Shown here one piece after another: positions 42,352 to 52,863 of a stretch of 64,000 nucleotides of DNA. The notes under the pieces are model-generated. The model did no database searches. It was not told where the DNA came from and worked only from the letters and a program-made list of their open reading frames with translations. The translations under genes and the position numbers were made by a program. This DNA is from Sphingomonas sanxanigenens DSM 19645 = NX02 (lineage in GTDB: Bacteria > Pseudomonadota > Alphaproteobacteria > Sphingomonadales > Sphingomonadaceae). Each line of letters begins with the position of its first letter. Within the stretch, counting starts at the first letter, position 1. The stretch is from the NCBI RefSeq assembly GCF_000512205.2, contig NZ_CP006644.1:1054001-1118000 (forward strand), in the 5' to 3' direction.

Positions 42352-43245
42352 ATGGCAGGCGTGGGAAGGTCGGTTCTCATCCTCGGCGCGGCGGCGCTGG
42401 CGATCGTCGCCGGCGCGGAAATCGCCCTTCGGATGAAGGCGCCGGTTCGCACCGACAGCCTGCCCTATTATCATGCGGACAACCGCATCGGCTATATTCC
42501 GCTCCCCAACCAGTCGGGCACCTATCGCGGCGGGCGCTGGGTGCTCAACGACCTCAGCATGGGCACCGAACGCCCGTTCGCGCCCACGGCCGGGCGCGAC
42601 ATCCTGCTGGTGGGCGACAGCATCGTGTTCGGCGGGCACATCTCGCAGCCGGACAAGCTGGGGCCGCAGCTCGAAAAGGCGTTGGGCGGGCGGGTCTGGC
42701 CGATCAGCGCACCGAGCTGGGCGATGCAGAACGAGTTGCAGTATCTGCGTGACCACCCGCAGGTCGTGGCGGGCGCCGACCGGATCGTCTTCGTCCTGAA
42801 CGCGCTGGATTTCGGGCTGCCGACCTCGTGGAAGACCGACCAGAAGCACCCGCTGCCGCCGCCGCCGCGATCGCTGCTGTGGGAAGCGAGCCTGCGCCAT
42901 GTCCGTCGTCTGACGGGGATTCGGCCCGATCCGGTTCCGGTGCACGTGCCTGCCGCCATGCGCGTCGCGCCGCGCGATATCGTGGCCGATCTGACCGCGC
43001 TGGTCACCGCCGCGCGCAAGCCGATCGTCCTGATCTTCTATCCCGACCAGGCGCAGGCGGCCGGCAGCGATGCGTGCGGTTTTCCCCTGCCGGCGGTCGC
43101 GCGCGTACCCGGCATCATCGTCCGGTGCGTCAAGCAGGATGCGCGCTGGCGCCCGACATATTACGCCGATGACATCCACCCTTCGCTGCAGGGGACGCGC
43201 GTGCTGGCCGGGATCATCGCGACGACACTCGATGCCGACCGCTGA
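42352..43245 (+). CDS. SGNH/GDSL hydrolase-like membrane-anchored protein, paralogue 1
   Basis: 297 residues from ATG at 42352. An uncleaved anchor or signal (RSVLILGAAALAIVAGAEIA), then a conserved YHADNRIGYIPLPNQSG stretch. The SGNH core has LLVGDSIVFGG with Ser90, ISAPSWAMQNELQYLRDHP, and the final DDIHPSLQG (Asp-x-x-His pair). The fold removes acyl groups from sugars or lipids; the substrate here is unknown. Tandem with a close paralogue 16 bp downstream. Divergent from bioF. Confidence 0.8.
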   Translation: MAGVGRSVLILGAAALAIVAGAEIALRMKAPVRTDSLPYYHADNRIGYIPLPNQSGTYRGGRWVLNDLSMGTERPFAPTAGRDILLVGDSIVFGGHISQPDKLGPQLEKALGGRVWPISAPSWAMQNELQYLRDHPQVVAGADRIVFVLNALDFGLPTSWKTDQKHPLPPPPRSLLWEASLRHVRRLTGIRPDPVPVHVPAAMRVAPRDIVADLTALVTAARKPIVLIFYPDQAQAAGSDACGFPLPAVARVPGIIVRCVKQDARWRPTYYADDIHPSLQGTRVLAGIIATTLDADR

Positions 43246-43261
43246 GGAGAGACGATCGCAT

Positions 43262-44182
43262 ATGAGATTTGGCGTGAGATCCGCGGCGATCATGCTGGCG
43301 ATCGTGCCGCTGTCGCTGCTGGCCGGCGAGGCGATTCTGAGGGTTCACGGCTGGGCAACGCATGCCGGGCGGCCGCTCTATCATGCGGACAACCGCATCG
43401 GATACATTCCGCTGCCCAGCCAATCGGGGTCCGCCTATGGCCGGCTATGGGTGTTCAATGAACGCAGCATGGGAACCGCCAGCCCGTTCAGGCCGACCGC
43501 GCGGAAGGATATCCTCCTGATCGGGGACAGCCTCGTCTTCGGGGGCCAGTTCACCCAAGCCGACAAATTGGGGCCGCAACTGGAGGCGGTATCGGGCGGC
43601 AAGGTCTGGCCGATCAGCGCGCCGAGCTGGGCACTGCAGAACGAACTGCAATATCTGCGGGATCATCCCGAGGTCGTGCAGGGCGTGGATGAGATCATAT
43701 TCCTGCTGAACGCCAAGGACTTCAGATGGCCATCGTCCTGGGCGTCGAAACTGTCGCACCCGCGCGTGGCGGAGCCGCAGCCGCGGTCGCTCCTGTGGAG
43801 CGCGATCCGGCGGAAATGGTACCGCATCTTCGGAAAGCCCGTCGATCCCGCGAAGGTTCGGACGCCCTATCGCCGTCCCCGGCCGCCGCCCGGTCTCAAG
43901 CTCACGCCGAGAGACAATGTCGCCGATATGGGTGCGCTGGTCACCGCCGCGCGCAAGCCGATCCACCTGATCTTCTATCCCGACCAGGCCGAGCTTCCGG
44001 GCGTGGATCCGTGCGGTTTCGAACTGCCGGACGTCGCGAGGCTTCCCGGCCTGACGATCACCTGCGTCAAGGCGGACAAAAGGTGGTCGCGCGCACTCTA
44101 CAGCGACCATATCCATCCGTCGGCCGAGGGCGTCCGGGTGCTGAGCCGGATCATCGCCGACAGTCTCGGGCGGGGGCGCTGA
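43262..44182 (+). CDS. SGNH/GDSL hydrolase-like membrane-anchored protein, paralogue 2
   Basis: 306 residues from ATG at 43262. Same plan as its neighbour: an N-terminal anchor (SAAIMLAIVPLSLLAGEAIL), YHADNRIGYIPLPSQSG, ILLIGDSLVFGGQFTQADKL, ISAPSWALQNELQYLRDHP and DHIHPSAEGVRVLS. Nearly identical blocks in both copies show a local duplication followed by divergence of the loop regions (SSWASKLSHPRVAEPQPR against SWKTDQKHPLPPPPR). Probably co-transcribed with paralogue 1. A convergent terminator follows. Confidence 0.8.
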   Translation: MRFGVRSAAIMLAIVPLSLLAGEAILRVHGWATHAGRPLYHADNRIGYIPLPSQSGSAYGRLWVFNERSMGTASPFRPTARKDILLIGDSLVFGGQFTQADKLGPQLEAVSGGKVWPISAPSWALQNELQYLRDHPEVVQGVDEIIFLLNAKDFRWPSSWASKLSHPRVAEPQPRSLLWSAIRRKWYRIFGKPVDPAKVRTPYRRPRPPPGLKLTPRDNVADMGALVTAARKPIHLIFYPDQAELPGVDPCGFELPDVARLPGLTITCVKADKRWSRALYSDHIHPSAEGVRVLSRIIADSLGRGR

Positions 44183-44221
44183 ACCGCGCGATGCGGGTCG
44201 GCAGCCAGCCCGCCGGAGAGG

Positions 44222-44248
44222 CGGGAAGGTCGCGCGGCGACCTTCCCG
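44222..44248. terminator. bidirectional hairpin between SGNH pair and ilvC
   Basis: A 12-bp perfect stem, CGGGAAGGTCGC with GCGACCTTCCCG, and a 3-nt loop. It lies in the 73-bp gap between two convergent genes. Confidence 0.75.
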
Positions 44249-44255
44249 TCAAGGC

Positions 44256-45437
<1,182 letters not shown>

Positions 45438-45457
45438 ATATGATGGCGCGAAGCCGC

Positions 45458-45973
45458 TTACGCCGCTTCCTTGCCCCGTGCGATCGCCACGATGCCGGTG
45501 CGGGCGACCTCGATCAGGCCGACCTCGCGCATCAGTTCGATGAACTTGTCGATCTTCTCGGTGCCGCCGGTCACCTCGAACACGAAGCTGGAGGTGGTCG
45601 CATCGACCACGCGCGCGCGATAGACCTCGGCCAGCCGCAGCGCCTCGATGCGATGGTCGCCGGTGCCGGCCACCTTCACCAGCGCGAGTTCGCGTTCGAC
45701 ATGCGGGCCGAGCGCGGTCAGGTCGATCACCTTGTGCACCGGCACCAGCCGCTCGAGCTGGGCGATGATCTGTTCCATCACCGATGCCGAGGCGGAGGTG
45801 ACGATGGTGATGCGGCTGATCAGGTCGTCGGCGCTGATGTCGGTGACGGTCAGGCTTTCGATGTTGTAGCCGCGCGCGGTGAACAGGCCGGCGATGCGGG
45901 CGAGCACGCCGGCTTCGTTGTCGACGATCACCGAGAGCGTGTGCCGCTCTTTCGCTTCTTCCTTGATGTGCAT
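45458..45973 (-). CDS. ilvH: acetolactate synthase small subunit
   Basis: 171 residues from ATG at 45973 (frame open to 46099). ACT domain at residues 10-85 (HTLSVIVDNEAGVLARIAGL, FTARGYNIESLTVT), then the C-terminal regulatory domain (VHKVIDLTALGPHVERELAL). It binds valine and activates and regulates IlvB. The start shares a base with the ilvB stop (TGATG). Confidence 0.96.
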   Translation of the reverse strand: MHIKEEAKERHTLSVIVDNEAGVLARIAGLFTARGYNIESLTVTDISADDLISRITIVTSASASVMEQIIAQLERLVPVHKVIDLTALGPHVERELALVKVAGTGDHRIEALRLAEVYRARVVDATTSSFVFEVTGGTEKIDKFIELMREVGLIEVARTGIVAIARGKEAA

Positions 45974-47721
45974 CAGACCAGCGCCTTCGCTTCGTCGCCC
46001 AACTCGCCGGAAACCTCGTCCGAATGGAGCATCATCTCGGTATGGGCGGCGCCCGACGGGATCATCGGGAAGCAGTTGGCGAGCTTCGCCACGCGGCAAT
46101 CGACCATCACCGGGCCGTCATACGCGATCATCTCGGCGATGCCGGCATCCAGTTCCTGCGTGCCGTCGATGCGGATGCCCTTCCAGCCATAGGCCTCGGC
46201 CAGCCGCACGAAGTCCGGCAGGGCCTCGCTGTAGCTTTCCGAATAGCGGCTGGAATAGGTCAGTTCCTGCCACTGGCGGACCATGCCCATATATTCGTTG
46301 TTGAGGATGAACACCTTCACCGGCAGGCGATATTGCACCGCCGTCGCCAGTTCCTGGATGTTCATCTGGATCGACGCCTCGCCGGCGATGTCGATCACCA
46401 GCGCGTTGGGGTTGCCCACCTGCGCGCCGATCGCGGCGGGCAGGCCATAGCCCATCGTGCCGAGCCCGCCCGAGGTCAGCCACTTGTTCGGCCCCTCGAA
46501 GTCGAAATGCTGCGCCGCCCACATCTGGTGCTGGCCCACCTCGGTGGTGATGATCGGCTTCTTCGCCCGCGTGGCTTCCCACAGCCGCCGGATGGCGAGC
46601 TGCGGCATGATCTCGGTCTTGGATTCGGGGTAGGACAGCGACTTGCGGCTGCGCCATTCCTCGATCCGCTGCCACCAGCCGGTCAGGTCGACCTTCGGGT
46701 GCTGGCGCGCCTTCCAGATGCGGACCATGTCTTCCATCGCGCGGCCGACGTCGCCGACGATGCCCAGATCCACCCGCACCGTCTTGTTGATCGACGAGCG
46801 GTCGATATCGATGTGGATCTTGCGCGAATTGGGGGCGAACGCATCCAGCCGGCCGGTCACGCGATCGTCGAAGCGCGCGCCCAGGCAGAGGATGAGGTCG
46901 GCCTGGTTCATCGCCAGGTTCGCCTCATAGGTGCCGTGCATGCCCAGCATGCCCAGCCACTGGTCGGACGAGGCGGGGAAGGCGCCGAGGCCCATCAGCG
47001 TCGAGGTGACGGGCGCGCCGGTGATCCGCGCCAGCTCGCGCAGCACCGCCGAAGCGCCCGGGCCGGCGTTGATCACGCCGCCGCCGGTGTAGAGGATCGG
47101 CCGCTCGGCCGCCGCCAGCATGTCGACCGCGGTCTCGATCAGCTTGGGATCGGCCTTCACCTGCGGGCGATAGGTCTTGTGCTGGATCGCGCCGGGCTTG
47201 CGATAGAGCGCGGTCGCGACCTGGACGTCCTTGGGAATGTCGATGACGACGGGTCCGGGACGGCCTGAGGTTGCGATGTGGAACGCCTCGTGGATCGTGT
47301 CGCCCAGCTTCGCCGGCGACTTCACCAGATAGTTGTGCTTCGAGCAGTGGCGCGTCAGCCCGACGGTGTCGGCTTCCTGGAAGGCGTCGCTGCCGATCAG
47401 GTGCGTCGCGACCTGCCCGGTGATGACGACCATCGGGATCGAATCCATCAGCGCATCGGTGATGCCGGTGATCGCGTTGGTCGCGCCCGGGCCCGAGGTG
47501 ACGAGCACGACGCCGGGTTTGCCGGTGGAGCGCGCATAGCCCTCCGCCGCGTGCGTCGCCGCCTGTTCGTGGCGCACCAGGATGTGGCGGATGCGCTTCT
47601 GCTTGAACAGCGCATCATAGATGGGAAGCACGGCGCCGCCCGGATAGCCGAATACGACCTCGACCCCGAGATCGCTCAGGGCTTCGACCAATATATCAGC
47701 GCCGCTCAGTTCGGTGGCCAT
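45973..47721 (-). CDS. ilvB: acetolactate synthase large subunit
   Basis: 582 residues from ATG at 47721. ThDP enzyme: FGYPGGAVLPIYDAL, HEQAATHAAEGYARSTGKPG (active Glu), GLGTMGYGLPAAIGAQVGNP and the ThDP/metal motif IDIAGEASIQMNIQE...LNNEYMGM. Usual GDGSF-type motifs read GEAS here. It makes acetolactate or acetohydroxybutyrate. Gene symbol ilvB versus ilvI cannot be decided. The 79 bp to miaA contain a GGCCTT...AAGGCC hairpin and no leader peptide. Confidence 0.95.
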   Translation of the reverse strand: MATELSGADILVEALSDLGVEVVFGYPGGAVLPIYDALFKQKRIRHILVRHEQAATHAAEGYARSTGKPGVVLVTSGPGATNAITGITDALMDSIPMVVITGQVATHLIGSDAFQEADTVGLTRHCSKHNYLVKSPAKLGDTIHEAFHIATSGRPGPVVIDIPKDVQVATALYRKPGAIQHKTYRPQVKADPKLIETAVDMLAAAERPILYTGGGVINAGPGASAVLRELARITGAPVTSTLMGLGAFPASSDQWLGMLGMHGTYEANLAMNQADLILCLGARFDDRVTGRLDAFAPNSRKIHIDIDRSSINKTVRVDLGIVGDVGRAMEDMVRIWKARQHPKVDLTGWWQRIEEWRSRKSLSYPESKTEIMPQLAIRRLWEATRAKKPIITTEVGQHQMWAAQHFDFEGPNKWLTSGGLGTMGYGLPAAIGAQVGNPNALVIDIAGEASIQMNIQELATAVQYRLPVKVFILNNEYMGMVRQWQELTYSSRYSESYSEALPDFVRLAEAYGWKGIRIDGTQELDAGIAEMIAYDGPVMVDCRVAKLANCFPMIPSGAAHTEMMLHSDEVSGELGDEAKALV

Positions 47722-47800
47722 GTCGTCCTCGTGCAAATCTGCCGGGCCTCTCGCAACGGGCGAAGGCCTTGGCAAGGCCGGCTCCGCTAAAGGCAATAAA

Positions 47801-48751
47801 CTATGGTGTCAACGATTGATTGGCTAATTTTATTGCTAAATCATCAATATCGTCGTCATTCAATTGCGCGGTGATGCGTGGCCAGTCCTCTGGGGGTTGC
47901 CGGCTGAACCAGGTATATTGGCGTTTTGCGTATTGGCGGGTCGCGGTCTGCGCGCGAACCATCATGGTTTCGCGGTCGATCTCACCCGTGCGCCAGGCAA
48001 GAATTTCGGGCACGCCGATCGCGCGCATCACCGGCAGGGCGGGGTCGAGGGCGCGCGCCGCGAGCGCTTCGGCCTCGCCGATTCCCCCGGTTTCGAGCAT
48101 CGTCACGAAGCGGTCGTCGCAGCGCTTCTGCAGCCAGTCGCGCGGCGGCAGCAGCAGCAGCGGGGCCAGCCGGATGCGATCGCCGATGCCGCCGCTGAGG
48201 TCCGCCTGCCACGCCGCGATCGTCCGGCCGGTGGAGCGGATCACCTCGAGCGCGCGGGCGACGCGGGTGGTGTCGGCAGGGGCGAGGCGCGCCGCGGCGG
48301 CGGGGTCTTCCCTCGAAAGCGCTTCATGCGCCTCCGCCACCGGCAGCGCGCGCACCGCGGCACGCACCGCCGGATCGATGTCGGGGATCGGGGCGATGCC
48401 GTTGAGCAGGGTGCGCAGATACAGGCCGGTGCCGCCGACCAGGATCGGCAGGCGGCCGGCGGCGGCGCTGTCGACGATCGCGCGGCGCGCATCGGCGGCC
48501 CAGCGCGCCGCCGAACAGGCCTCCGCCCCGTCGATATAACCGAACAGCGCATGCGGTGCTCGTGCTTCCTCCGCGATCGAGGGGCGGGCGGAAAGGATGC
48601 GCAGGTCGCGATAGACCTGCGCCGAATCGGCGTTGACGATGGTCGCGGGCAGGCGCTCGGCAACGGCCAGCGCCAATGCCGACTTGCCGCTGGCGGTCGG
48701 CCCTGCGATGAGCGCCACCCGGGTGCCGGTGGGAGGAAGATCATTGTACAT
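47801..48751 (-). CDS. miaA: tRNA dimethylallyltransferase
   Basis: 316 residues from ATG at 48751. P-loop GPTASGKS at residues 17-24, then [33 protein letters not shown], and the C-terminal [18 protein letters not shown]. It adds dimethylallyl to A37 of tRNAs reading U-initial codons. The ATG is on the opposite strand from, and overlaps, the serB start by 8 bp. A shorter start further in is possible because no good ribosome binding site precedes 48751. Confidence 0.94.
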   Translation of the reverse strand: MYNDLPPTGTRVALIAGPTASGKSALALAVAERLPATIVNADSAQVYRDLRILSARPSIAEEARAPHALFGYIDGAEACSAARWAADARRAIVDSAAAGRLPILVGGTGLYLRTLLNGIAPIPDIDPAVRAAVRALPVAEAHEALSREDPAAAARLAPADTTRVARALEVIRSTGRTIAAWQADLSGGIGDRIRLAPLLLLPPRDWLQKRCDDRFVTMLETGGIGEAEALAARALDPALPVMRAIGVPEILAWRTGEIDRETMMVRAQTATRQYAKRQYTWFSRQPPEDWPRITAQLNDDDIDDLAIKLANQSLTP

Positions 48752-49628
48752 CGCGACGCTGATAGCATTGACGGGGCTTGAAGAGAGCGCCCTCGACATT
48801 GCGCGCGACGCGGCCGCCGCCGCGGGCGGCCAGCCGGGTGGGACGCGCTGGATCGAAGCCGGCATCGCCGCGGATCTCGCGATCGGTGCGGAGCCGTTCG
48901 CGGTGCGCGATGCAATCGAGGCGGCGCTGCCCGGCATCGACGTGATCGTCCAGAAGCCCGAGCACCGGCTGAAGACCTTGCTGGTGGCGGACATGGATTC
49001 GACGATGATCACCGTCGAATGCATCGACGAGCTGGCCGACTATGCCGGTATCAAGCCGCAGGTCGCCGAGGTCACCGAACGCGCGATGCGCGGCGAGCTG
49101 GATTTCGAGGCCGCGCTCGATGCGCGCGTCGGCCTGCTGCGCGACATGGACGCTGCGATGCTCGACCGCTGCCTCGCCGAGCGGGTGACGATCATGCCGG
49201 GCGCCAGGGCGCTGGTGCGGACGGTGCGCGCGCGCGGCGGCACCGCGATCCTCGTGTCGGGCGGCTTCACCCATTTCGCGGATCCGGTCGCCCGGCAGAT
49301 CGGCTTCAACCGCGCCATCTCCAACCGCCTCGGCCTGGCCGACGGTCGGCTCGACGGCACCGTCGCGCGGCCGATCGTAGGCGCCGAAACCAAGCGCGAG
49401 GTGCTGATCGGCGCGCTCGCGGCGCTCAGCATCGGCGCCGAACGGAGCATCGCGATCGGTGACGGCGCCAACGACCTGCTGATGATCGGCGTGGCTGGCC
49501 TCGGCGTCGCCTATCACGCCAAGCCCAAGGTCGCCGCGGCGGCCGACGCGCGCGTGCGCAACGGCGATCTCAGCGTGCTGCTCTATGCGATGGGGTTGCC
49601 GCGCTCGGAATGGGCGAACGCCGACTGA
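48744..49628 (+). CDS. serB: phosphoserine phosphatase, TTG start
   Basis: 294 residues. ACT-like N-terminus followed by the HAD core: [20 protein letters not shown] (Asp83, Asp85), [19 protein letters not shown] and [13 protein letters not shown]. It makes serine from phosphoserine. No ATG lies near the right place; TTG at 48744 sits 4-5 nt after a strong GGAGGAAG ribosome binding site and is the natural start. The start region overlaps miaA divergently. Ends before a convergent terminator. Confidence 0.93.
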   Translation: MYIATLIALTGLEESALDIARDAAAAAGGQPGGTRWIEAGIAADLAIGAEPFAVRDAIEAALPGIDVIVQKPEHRLKTLLVADMDSTMITVECIDELADYAGIKPQVAEVTERAMRGELDFEAALDARVGLLRDMDAAMLDRCLAERVTIMPGARALVRTVRARGGTAILVSGGFTHFADPVARQIGFNRAISNRLGLADGRLDGTVARPIVGAETKREVLIGALAALSIGAERSIAIGDGANDLLMIGVAGLGVAYHAKPKVAAAADARVRNGDLSVLLYAMGLPRSEWANAD

Positions 49629-49666
49629 ATTGTCCTCTCCGACGCTGCGCGCCGGGGGAGGACAAT
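49629..49666. terminator. convergent hairpin after serB
   Basis: ATTGTCCTC (49629-49637) pairs perfectly with GAGGACAAT (49658-49666); the stem starts right after the serB stop and serves both strands. Confidence 0.65.
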
Positions 49667-49671
49667 GAACC

Positions 49672-50646
49672 CTACGGCTTCACCGCGATGCATGGATTGC
49701 CCGCCGCGGTCACCGCGGTGCACAGTCGGTCGGCGGCCGCCTTGGTGGCGATCGGGCCGGCCTGCAGGCGCGTCACCGAACCCGCCCTGACCTTGTAGGA
49801 CGTAAGGCCGCCAAGGCCGCTGACGCGCTGCGACAGGCGGCTCCACAGCTTGTCGGCATTGGCGGCGTCGCCGAACGCGCCGAGCTGGATGCGCCAGGCA
49901 CCGCCCGCCGCCGGCACCGGGGCAGGGCGGGGGGCTGCGGGAGCGGGAGCAGGGGCAGGCGTCGGGCGCGGCGCGGGCCGCGGCGCAGGCGATGGAGCCG
50001 GAGTGGGCTTCGGCGTCGGCGCCGCCACCGGCTTGGGCACCGGTGCACCGCGCGCCATCGCGGCGGCCATCTCGGTGCCGCGGCGGCGCTGGTCGGCCGG
50101 GATATGCTTGTCCATCTCGCCCAGCGCCCGCTTCGCGGCGGCGAGGCCGGCGGCGGAGGCGCGGGTCATCAGGGCATAGGCGCGCGGCCAGTCGCGCGGC
50201 AGGCCATCGCCGTTGAACAGCGCGACGCCCAGGAAATATTGCGTGCGCGGCTCGCCGCGCGCCGCCGACTTCTCAAGCCACGGCATCGCTTCCGCGCGGC
50301 GATTGTCCTGGAACAGCAGCAGCCCGTAATTGTCGGCGGCCTGCAGATGGCCCTGCACCGCGGCACGGCGGAACCAGTCTTCCGCCTGCTTGAGGTCGGC
50401 AGGCACGCCGCGGCCATATTTATAGGCCTGGCCGAGATTGTATTGCGCGTCGGCATTGCCCGCCGCGGCGGGCTTGCGCCATTCGGCCACCGCCGCCGCA
50501 TAGTCGTTGCGCTGCCAGGCATCGTAACCGCGCTGCACCGCCGGATCGGCACCGCGCGACTGCGCCGGCAGCCGGGTTCCGGCGCCCGCTGCGGCGGCGA
50601 GAATCAGGGTCGAAGCGAGCAAGGCCCGCCCGTGCGCAGCGATCAT
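49672..50646 (-). CDS. Sel1-repeat and SPOR-domain envelope protein
   Basis: 324 residues from ATG at 50646. Signal peptide (LLASTLILAAAAGAG), three or four Sel1 repeats (about 40-170: AGNADAQYNLGQAYKYGRGV, ARGEPRTQYFLGVALFNGDG), a long proline/alanine linker (about 200-250), then a C-terminal SPOR domain (WRIQLGAFGDAANADKLWSR, RLQAGPIATKAAADRLC). SPOR domains bind denuded peptidoglycan at the septum, so a division-associated scaffold is likely. Confidence 0.9.
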   Translation of the reverse strand: MIAAHGRALLASTLILAAAAGAGTRLPAQSRGADPAVQRGYDAWQRNDYAAAVAEWRKPAAAGNADAQYNLGQAYKYGRGVPADLKQAEDWFRRAAVQGHLQAADNYGLLLFQDNRRAEAMPWLEKSAARGEPRTQYFLGVALFNGDGLPRDWPRAYALMTRASAAGLAAAKRALGEMDKHIPADQRRRGTEMAAAMARGAPVPKPVAAPTPKPTPAPSPAPRPAPRPTPAPAPAPAAPRPAPVPAAGGAWRIQLGAFGDAANADKLWSRLSQRVSGLGGLTSYKVRAGSVTRLQAGPIATKAAADRLCTAVTAAGNPCIAVKP

Positions 50647-50727
50647 TCCAGGGTCCCCTTGGCGTGTCGCCGATGGTCGGCGGTGCGGCGCGACCATGCC
50701 CCAGCGCCGCAGCGGCGTCGAGAGCGG

Positions 50728-51042
50728 TCAGCCGGTCGGCGCCGGCGCTTCGGCCAGTAGCCCGGCCACCTCGTCGATGTCGGTTCCCGGGCGGACGAGC
50801 AGCCACTGCCGGGGATTGTTGCCGTCCACCACCGTTACCGCGCCGCCGGGGCAGACGCCCAGGCAGCGGACCTCGAGAATGCCGATCGGCGATTTGCGCC
50901 CCTTGCGCGCGCCGAGATACTTCTTCAGCGCCTTGGCGAGCGGGGTCTTGCCCTTCTCGCCAAAACCGCCGCCGACCTTCTTCGAACATTTCGCGCACAC
51001 CAGCACGGTGCCGCGCCAGTCGGATCTGACGCTCGTCTTCAA
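50728..51042 (-). CDS. thioredoxin-like [2Fe-2S] ferredoxin-type protein
   Basis: 104 residues. Cysteines are placed as VCAKCSKK near residue 16 and RCLGVCPGGAVTVVDG near residue 60, the pattern of thioredoxin-fold 2Fe-2S proteins. WLLVRPGTDIDEVAGLL closes the domain. Possible electron carrier; partner unknown. Its ATG overlaps the stop of the J-domain gene by 4 bp, so the two are coupled. Confidence 0.8.
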   Translation of the reverse strand: MKTSVRSDWRGTVLVCAKCSKKVGGGFGEKGKTPLAKALKKYLGARKGRKSPIGILEVRCLGVCPGGAVTVVDGNNPRQWLLVRPGTDIDEVAGLLAEAPAPTG

Positions 51043-51581
51043 CGCGCGCGGCTCGGCTGGGTCCGCCGCTCCTCGGCGGCGCGCAGCACTTCATAGGCGG
51101 CCTGGATCGCCTGGAAACGCTCCGCCGCCGCAGCGTCGCCCCGGTTTACATCGGGATGGTTCGTCTTGGCGAGCGCGCGCCATGCGGTCTTCACCATGTC
51201 GAAATCGGCGTCGCTCTCCAGCCCCAGCACCGCGAGCGCGCGCAGTTCATCGCGCGATCGGGTGCCGTCGCCCGCGCCGCCCCAGCCATAGTGCGAGGCC
51301 TCGGCATAGCCGGCAGCAGAGCGCCGCTCCTGCGCCTCGCGCGCGGCGGCCTCCTCGGCGTTCAGCCCTTCGAAATAGTTCCAGTTGCGGTTGTATTCCG
51401 CGGCATGTTCCTCGCAGAAATACCAGCGTTCCGGGCTGTTGGGAGACTTGGGCGCGGGCCGGTCGCCCGGCCGGTCGCAGCCGTGGCGGTCGCACAGGCG
51501 CACCTCGACCGCCTCCCGCTTCGAGCCATAGCCACGCCAGCGGGGGAAGCCCCAGTCATAGGATCGGGAGGAACGCGCCAT
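51039..51581 (-). CDS. J-domain (DnaJ-like) protein
   Basis: 180 residues. The C-terminal J domain (about 112-172) has AVLGLESDADFDMVKTAWRA followed by LAKTNHPDVNRGDAAAAERF with the HPD triad. The N-terminal half contains CDRHGCDRPGDRPAPKS and WYFCEEHAAEYNRNWNYFEG, conserved in the alphaproteobacterial family. It should stimulate DnaK; client unknown. Confidence 0.9.
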   Translation of the reverse strand: MARSSRSYDWGFPRWRGYGSKREAVEVRLCDRHGCDRPGDRPAPKSPNSPERWYFCEEHAAEYNRNWNYFEGLNAEEAAAREAQERRSAAGYAEASHYGWGGAGDGTRSRDELRALAVLGLESDADFDMVKTAWRALAKTNHPDVNRGDAAAAERFQAIQAAYEVLRAAEERRTQPSRAR

Positions 51582-51587
51582 CCAAGC

Positions 51588-52268
51588 TCATGTAGATGCG
51601 GGCGGCGGGTTTTGCCATGGGCCATCGCCGGCCTTGCGGGAGGGTGCGCGCACGGAGAGCGCCAGCACGAGCAGCGCCGCCGCCGGCAGGCCGAGCACGA
51701 TGCCGCCCCAGCGCAGGCTCAGCACGCCGCCGGTGACCGCGCCGCCGACCAGCGCCAGCCACAGCAACAGCCAGGGCAATATCGTGCCGCGCGCGCCGGT
51801 CTTGCTGTTGGCGATGCCTTCGCCGATCCGCACCAGCGCGCCGGTCATGTAGGTGACGGCGAAGCCCTGCCCGTCGGGTGCGACGATCGCATTGGCCAGC
51901 CCCATCGCCAGCACCATCAGCGGGATCGCGCTGCCGCCCATCCCGATGCGGAACAGCCATGCGGCGACCAGCAGCAGCAGCGCCTCCACCAGCAGCAGCC
52001 GGCGGATGCGCGCATGATCGCTGCCGGCGCGGGCGGCGATCAGGTGGCCACCGGCGACGCCGCCGATGAACAGCGCCACCAGCCCCAGCCCGAACAGCGC
52101 CTGTTCCCAGGCACCGCCCGCGGCGGCGACCGCGAGCCGCGTGGAATTGCCGCTCATGAACGACACGAAATAGCCGCCGAGCCAGACGAAGCCGACGCCG
52201 TCGACGAAGCCGGCGATCCCGGCCAGCGCATAGGCCAGCGCGCGTTCGCCGCGGTTCAGGCTGCGCAT
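51588..52268 (-). CDS. YoaK/DUF1275-family membrane protein
   Basis: 226 residues from ATG at 52268 (ATG at 52313 also possible). Six or so helices: ALAGIAGFVDGVGFVWLGGY, FVSFMSGNSTRLAV (the FVSFMSGNxT motif is diagnostic), VTYMTGALVRIGEGIANSKT. Function of the family is unsettled; a transporter is assumed. It ends 6 bp from the J-domain gene. Confidence 0.9.
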   Translation of the reverse strand: MRSLNRGERALAYALAGIAGFVDGVGFVWLGGYFVSFMSGNSTRLAVAAAGGAWEQALFGLGLVALFIGGVAGGHLIAARAGSDHARIRRLLLVEALLLLVAAWLFRIGMGGSAIPLMVLAMGLANAIVAPDGQGFAVTYMTGALVRIGEGIANSKTGARGTILPWLLLWLALVGGAVTGGVLSLRWGGIVLGLPAAALLVLALSVRAPSRKAGDGPWQNPPPAST

Positions 52269-52377
52269 CGCGCGCTCCGGCGCGGCGCGGCGGCGGGGAC
52301 GGGGCGGGGCCATCGCAGCATCGCTGTTGCCTTCTCCTCACTGGGCGCGCCGCCTGGGCGGCGCGCCGGAATCTCAT

Positions 52378-52773
52378 GCCAGAGGATCTGTAAGCCGGGT
52401 TCTGTCCATCCCCAAGGGGGACTGGGCGACCATTCCTCTAGGGCACGGATCGCTCCGTGCCTCAAGCAACCAACCCGGGCGACGGGCCGGAACCAGGCCC
52501 TCGGGTACGAGACCCGGTGTCGCCCCTATTCGGTCTTGCTCCCGGTGGGGTTTGCCATGCCACCCCCGTTGCCGGGGGCGCGGTGCGCTCTTACCGCACC
52601 CTTTCACTGTCACCTGGCCGAAGCTTCGGCGACCTGCTTTCTGTTGCACTGTCCCTGAAGCGCGTGCCCGAAGATACGCGCCCCGCCGGGTGTTACCCGG
52701 CACCGTGTTTCCGTGGAGCCCGGACTTTCCTCTCCCCTCGCAAGCGAAGGCAGCGGCCGCCCGATCCTCTGGC
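52378..52773 (-). ncRNA. rnpB: RNase P RNA (bacterial class A)
   Basis: About 396 nt. The 5' and 3' ends pair (AGAGGATC with GATCCTCT). Universal blocks are present on the minus strand: GAGGAAAGTCCGGGCTCC near the 5' end and ACAGAACCCGGCTTAC near the 3' end, with GGTAACACCCGGCGGGG between. It is the catalytic RNA that trims tRNA 5' leaders. Open frames across it in both strands are not genes. Confidence 0.96.
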
Positions 52774-52863
52774 GCGGCGGCTGTTAGCTCAAACTGTGAC
52801 GTACGGCAATTTTTCGGTCTCGCATTGGCTGTATTGCCAAGGTATGACAGCTCCCATCATGCC

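Noticed and set aside
47722-47800. Leader peptide for ilvB
   Set aside because: No ATG-led peptide rich in Leu, Ile or Val is present; only one short hairpin.
52327-52863. N-terminal extension of the class A PBP through rnpB
   Set aside because: The sequence is the RNase P RNA; the protein family starts near 52864.
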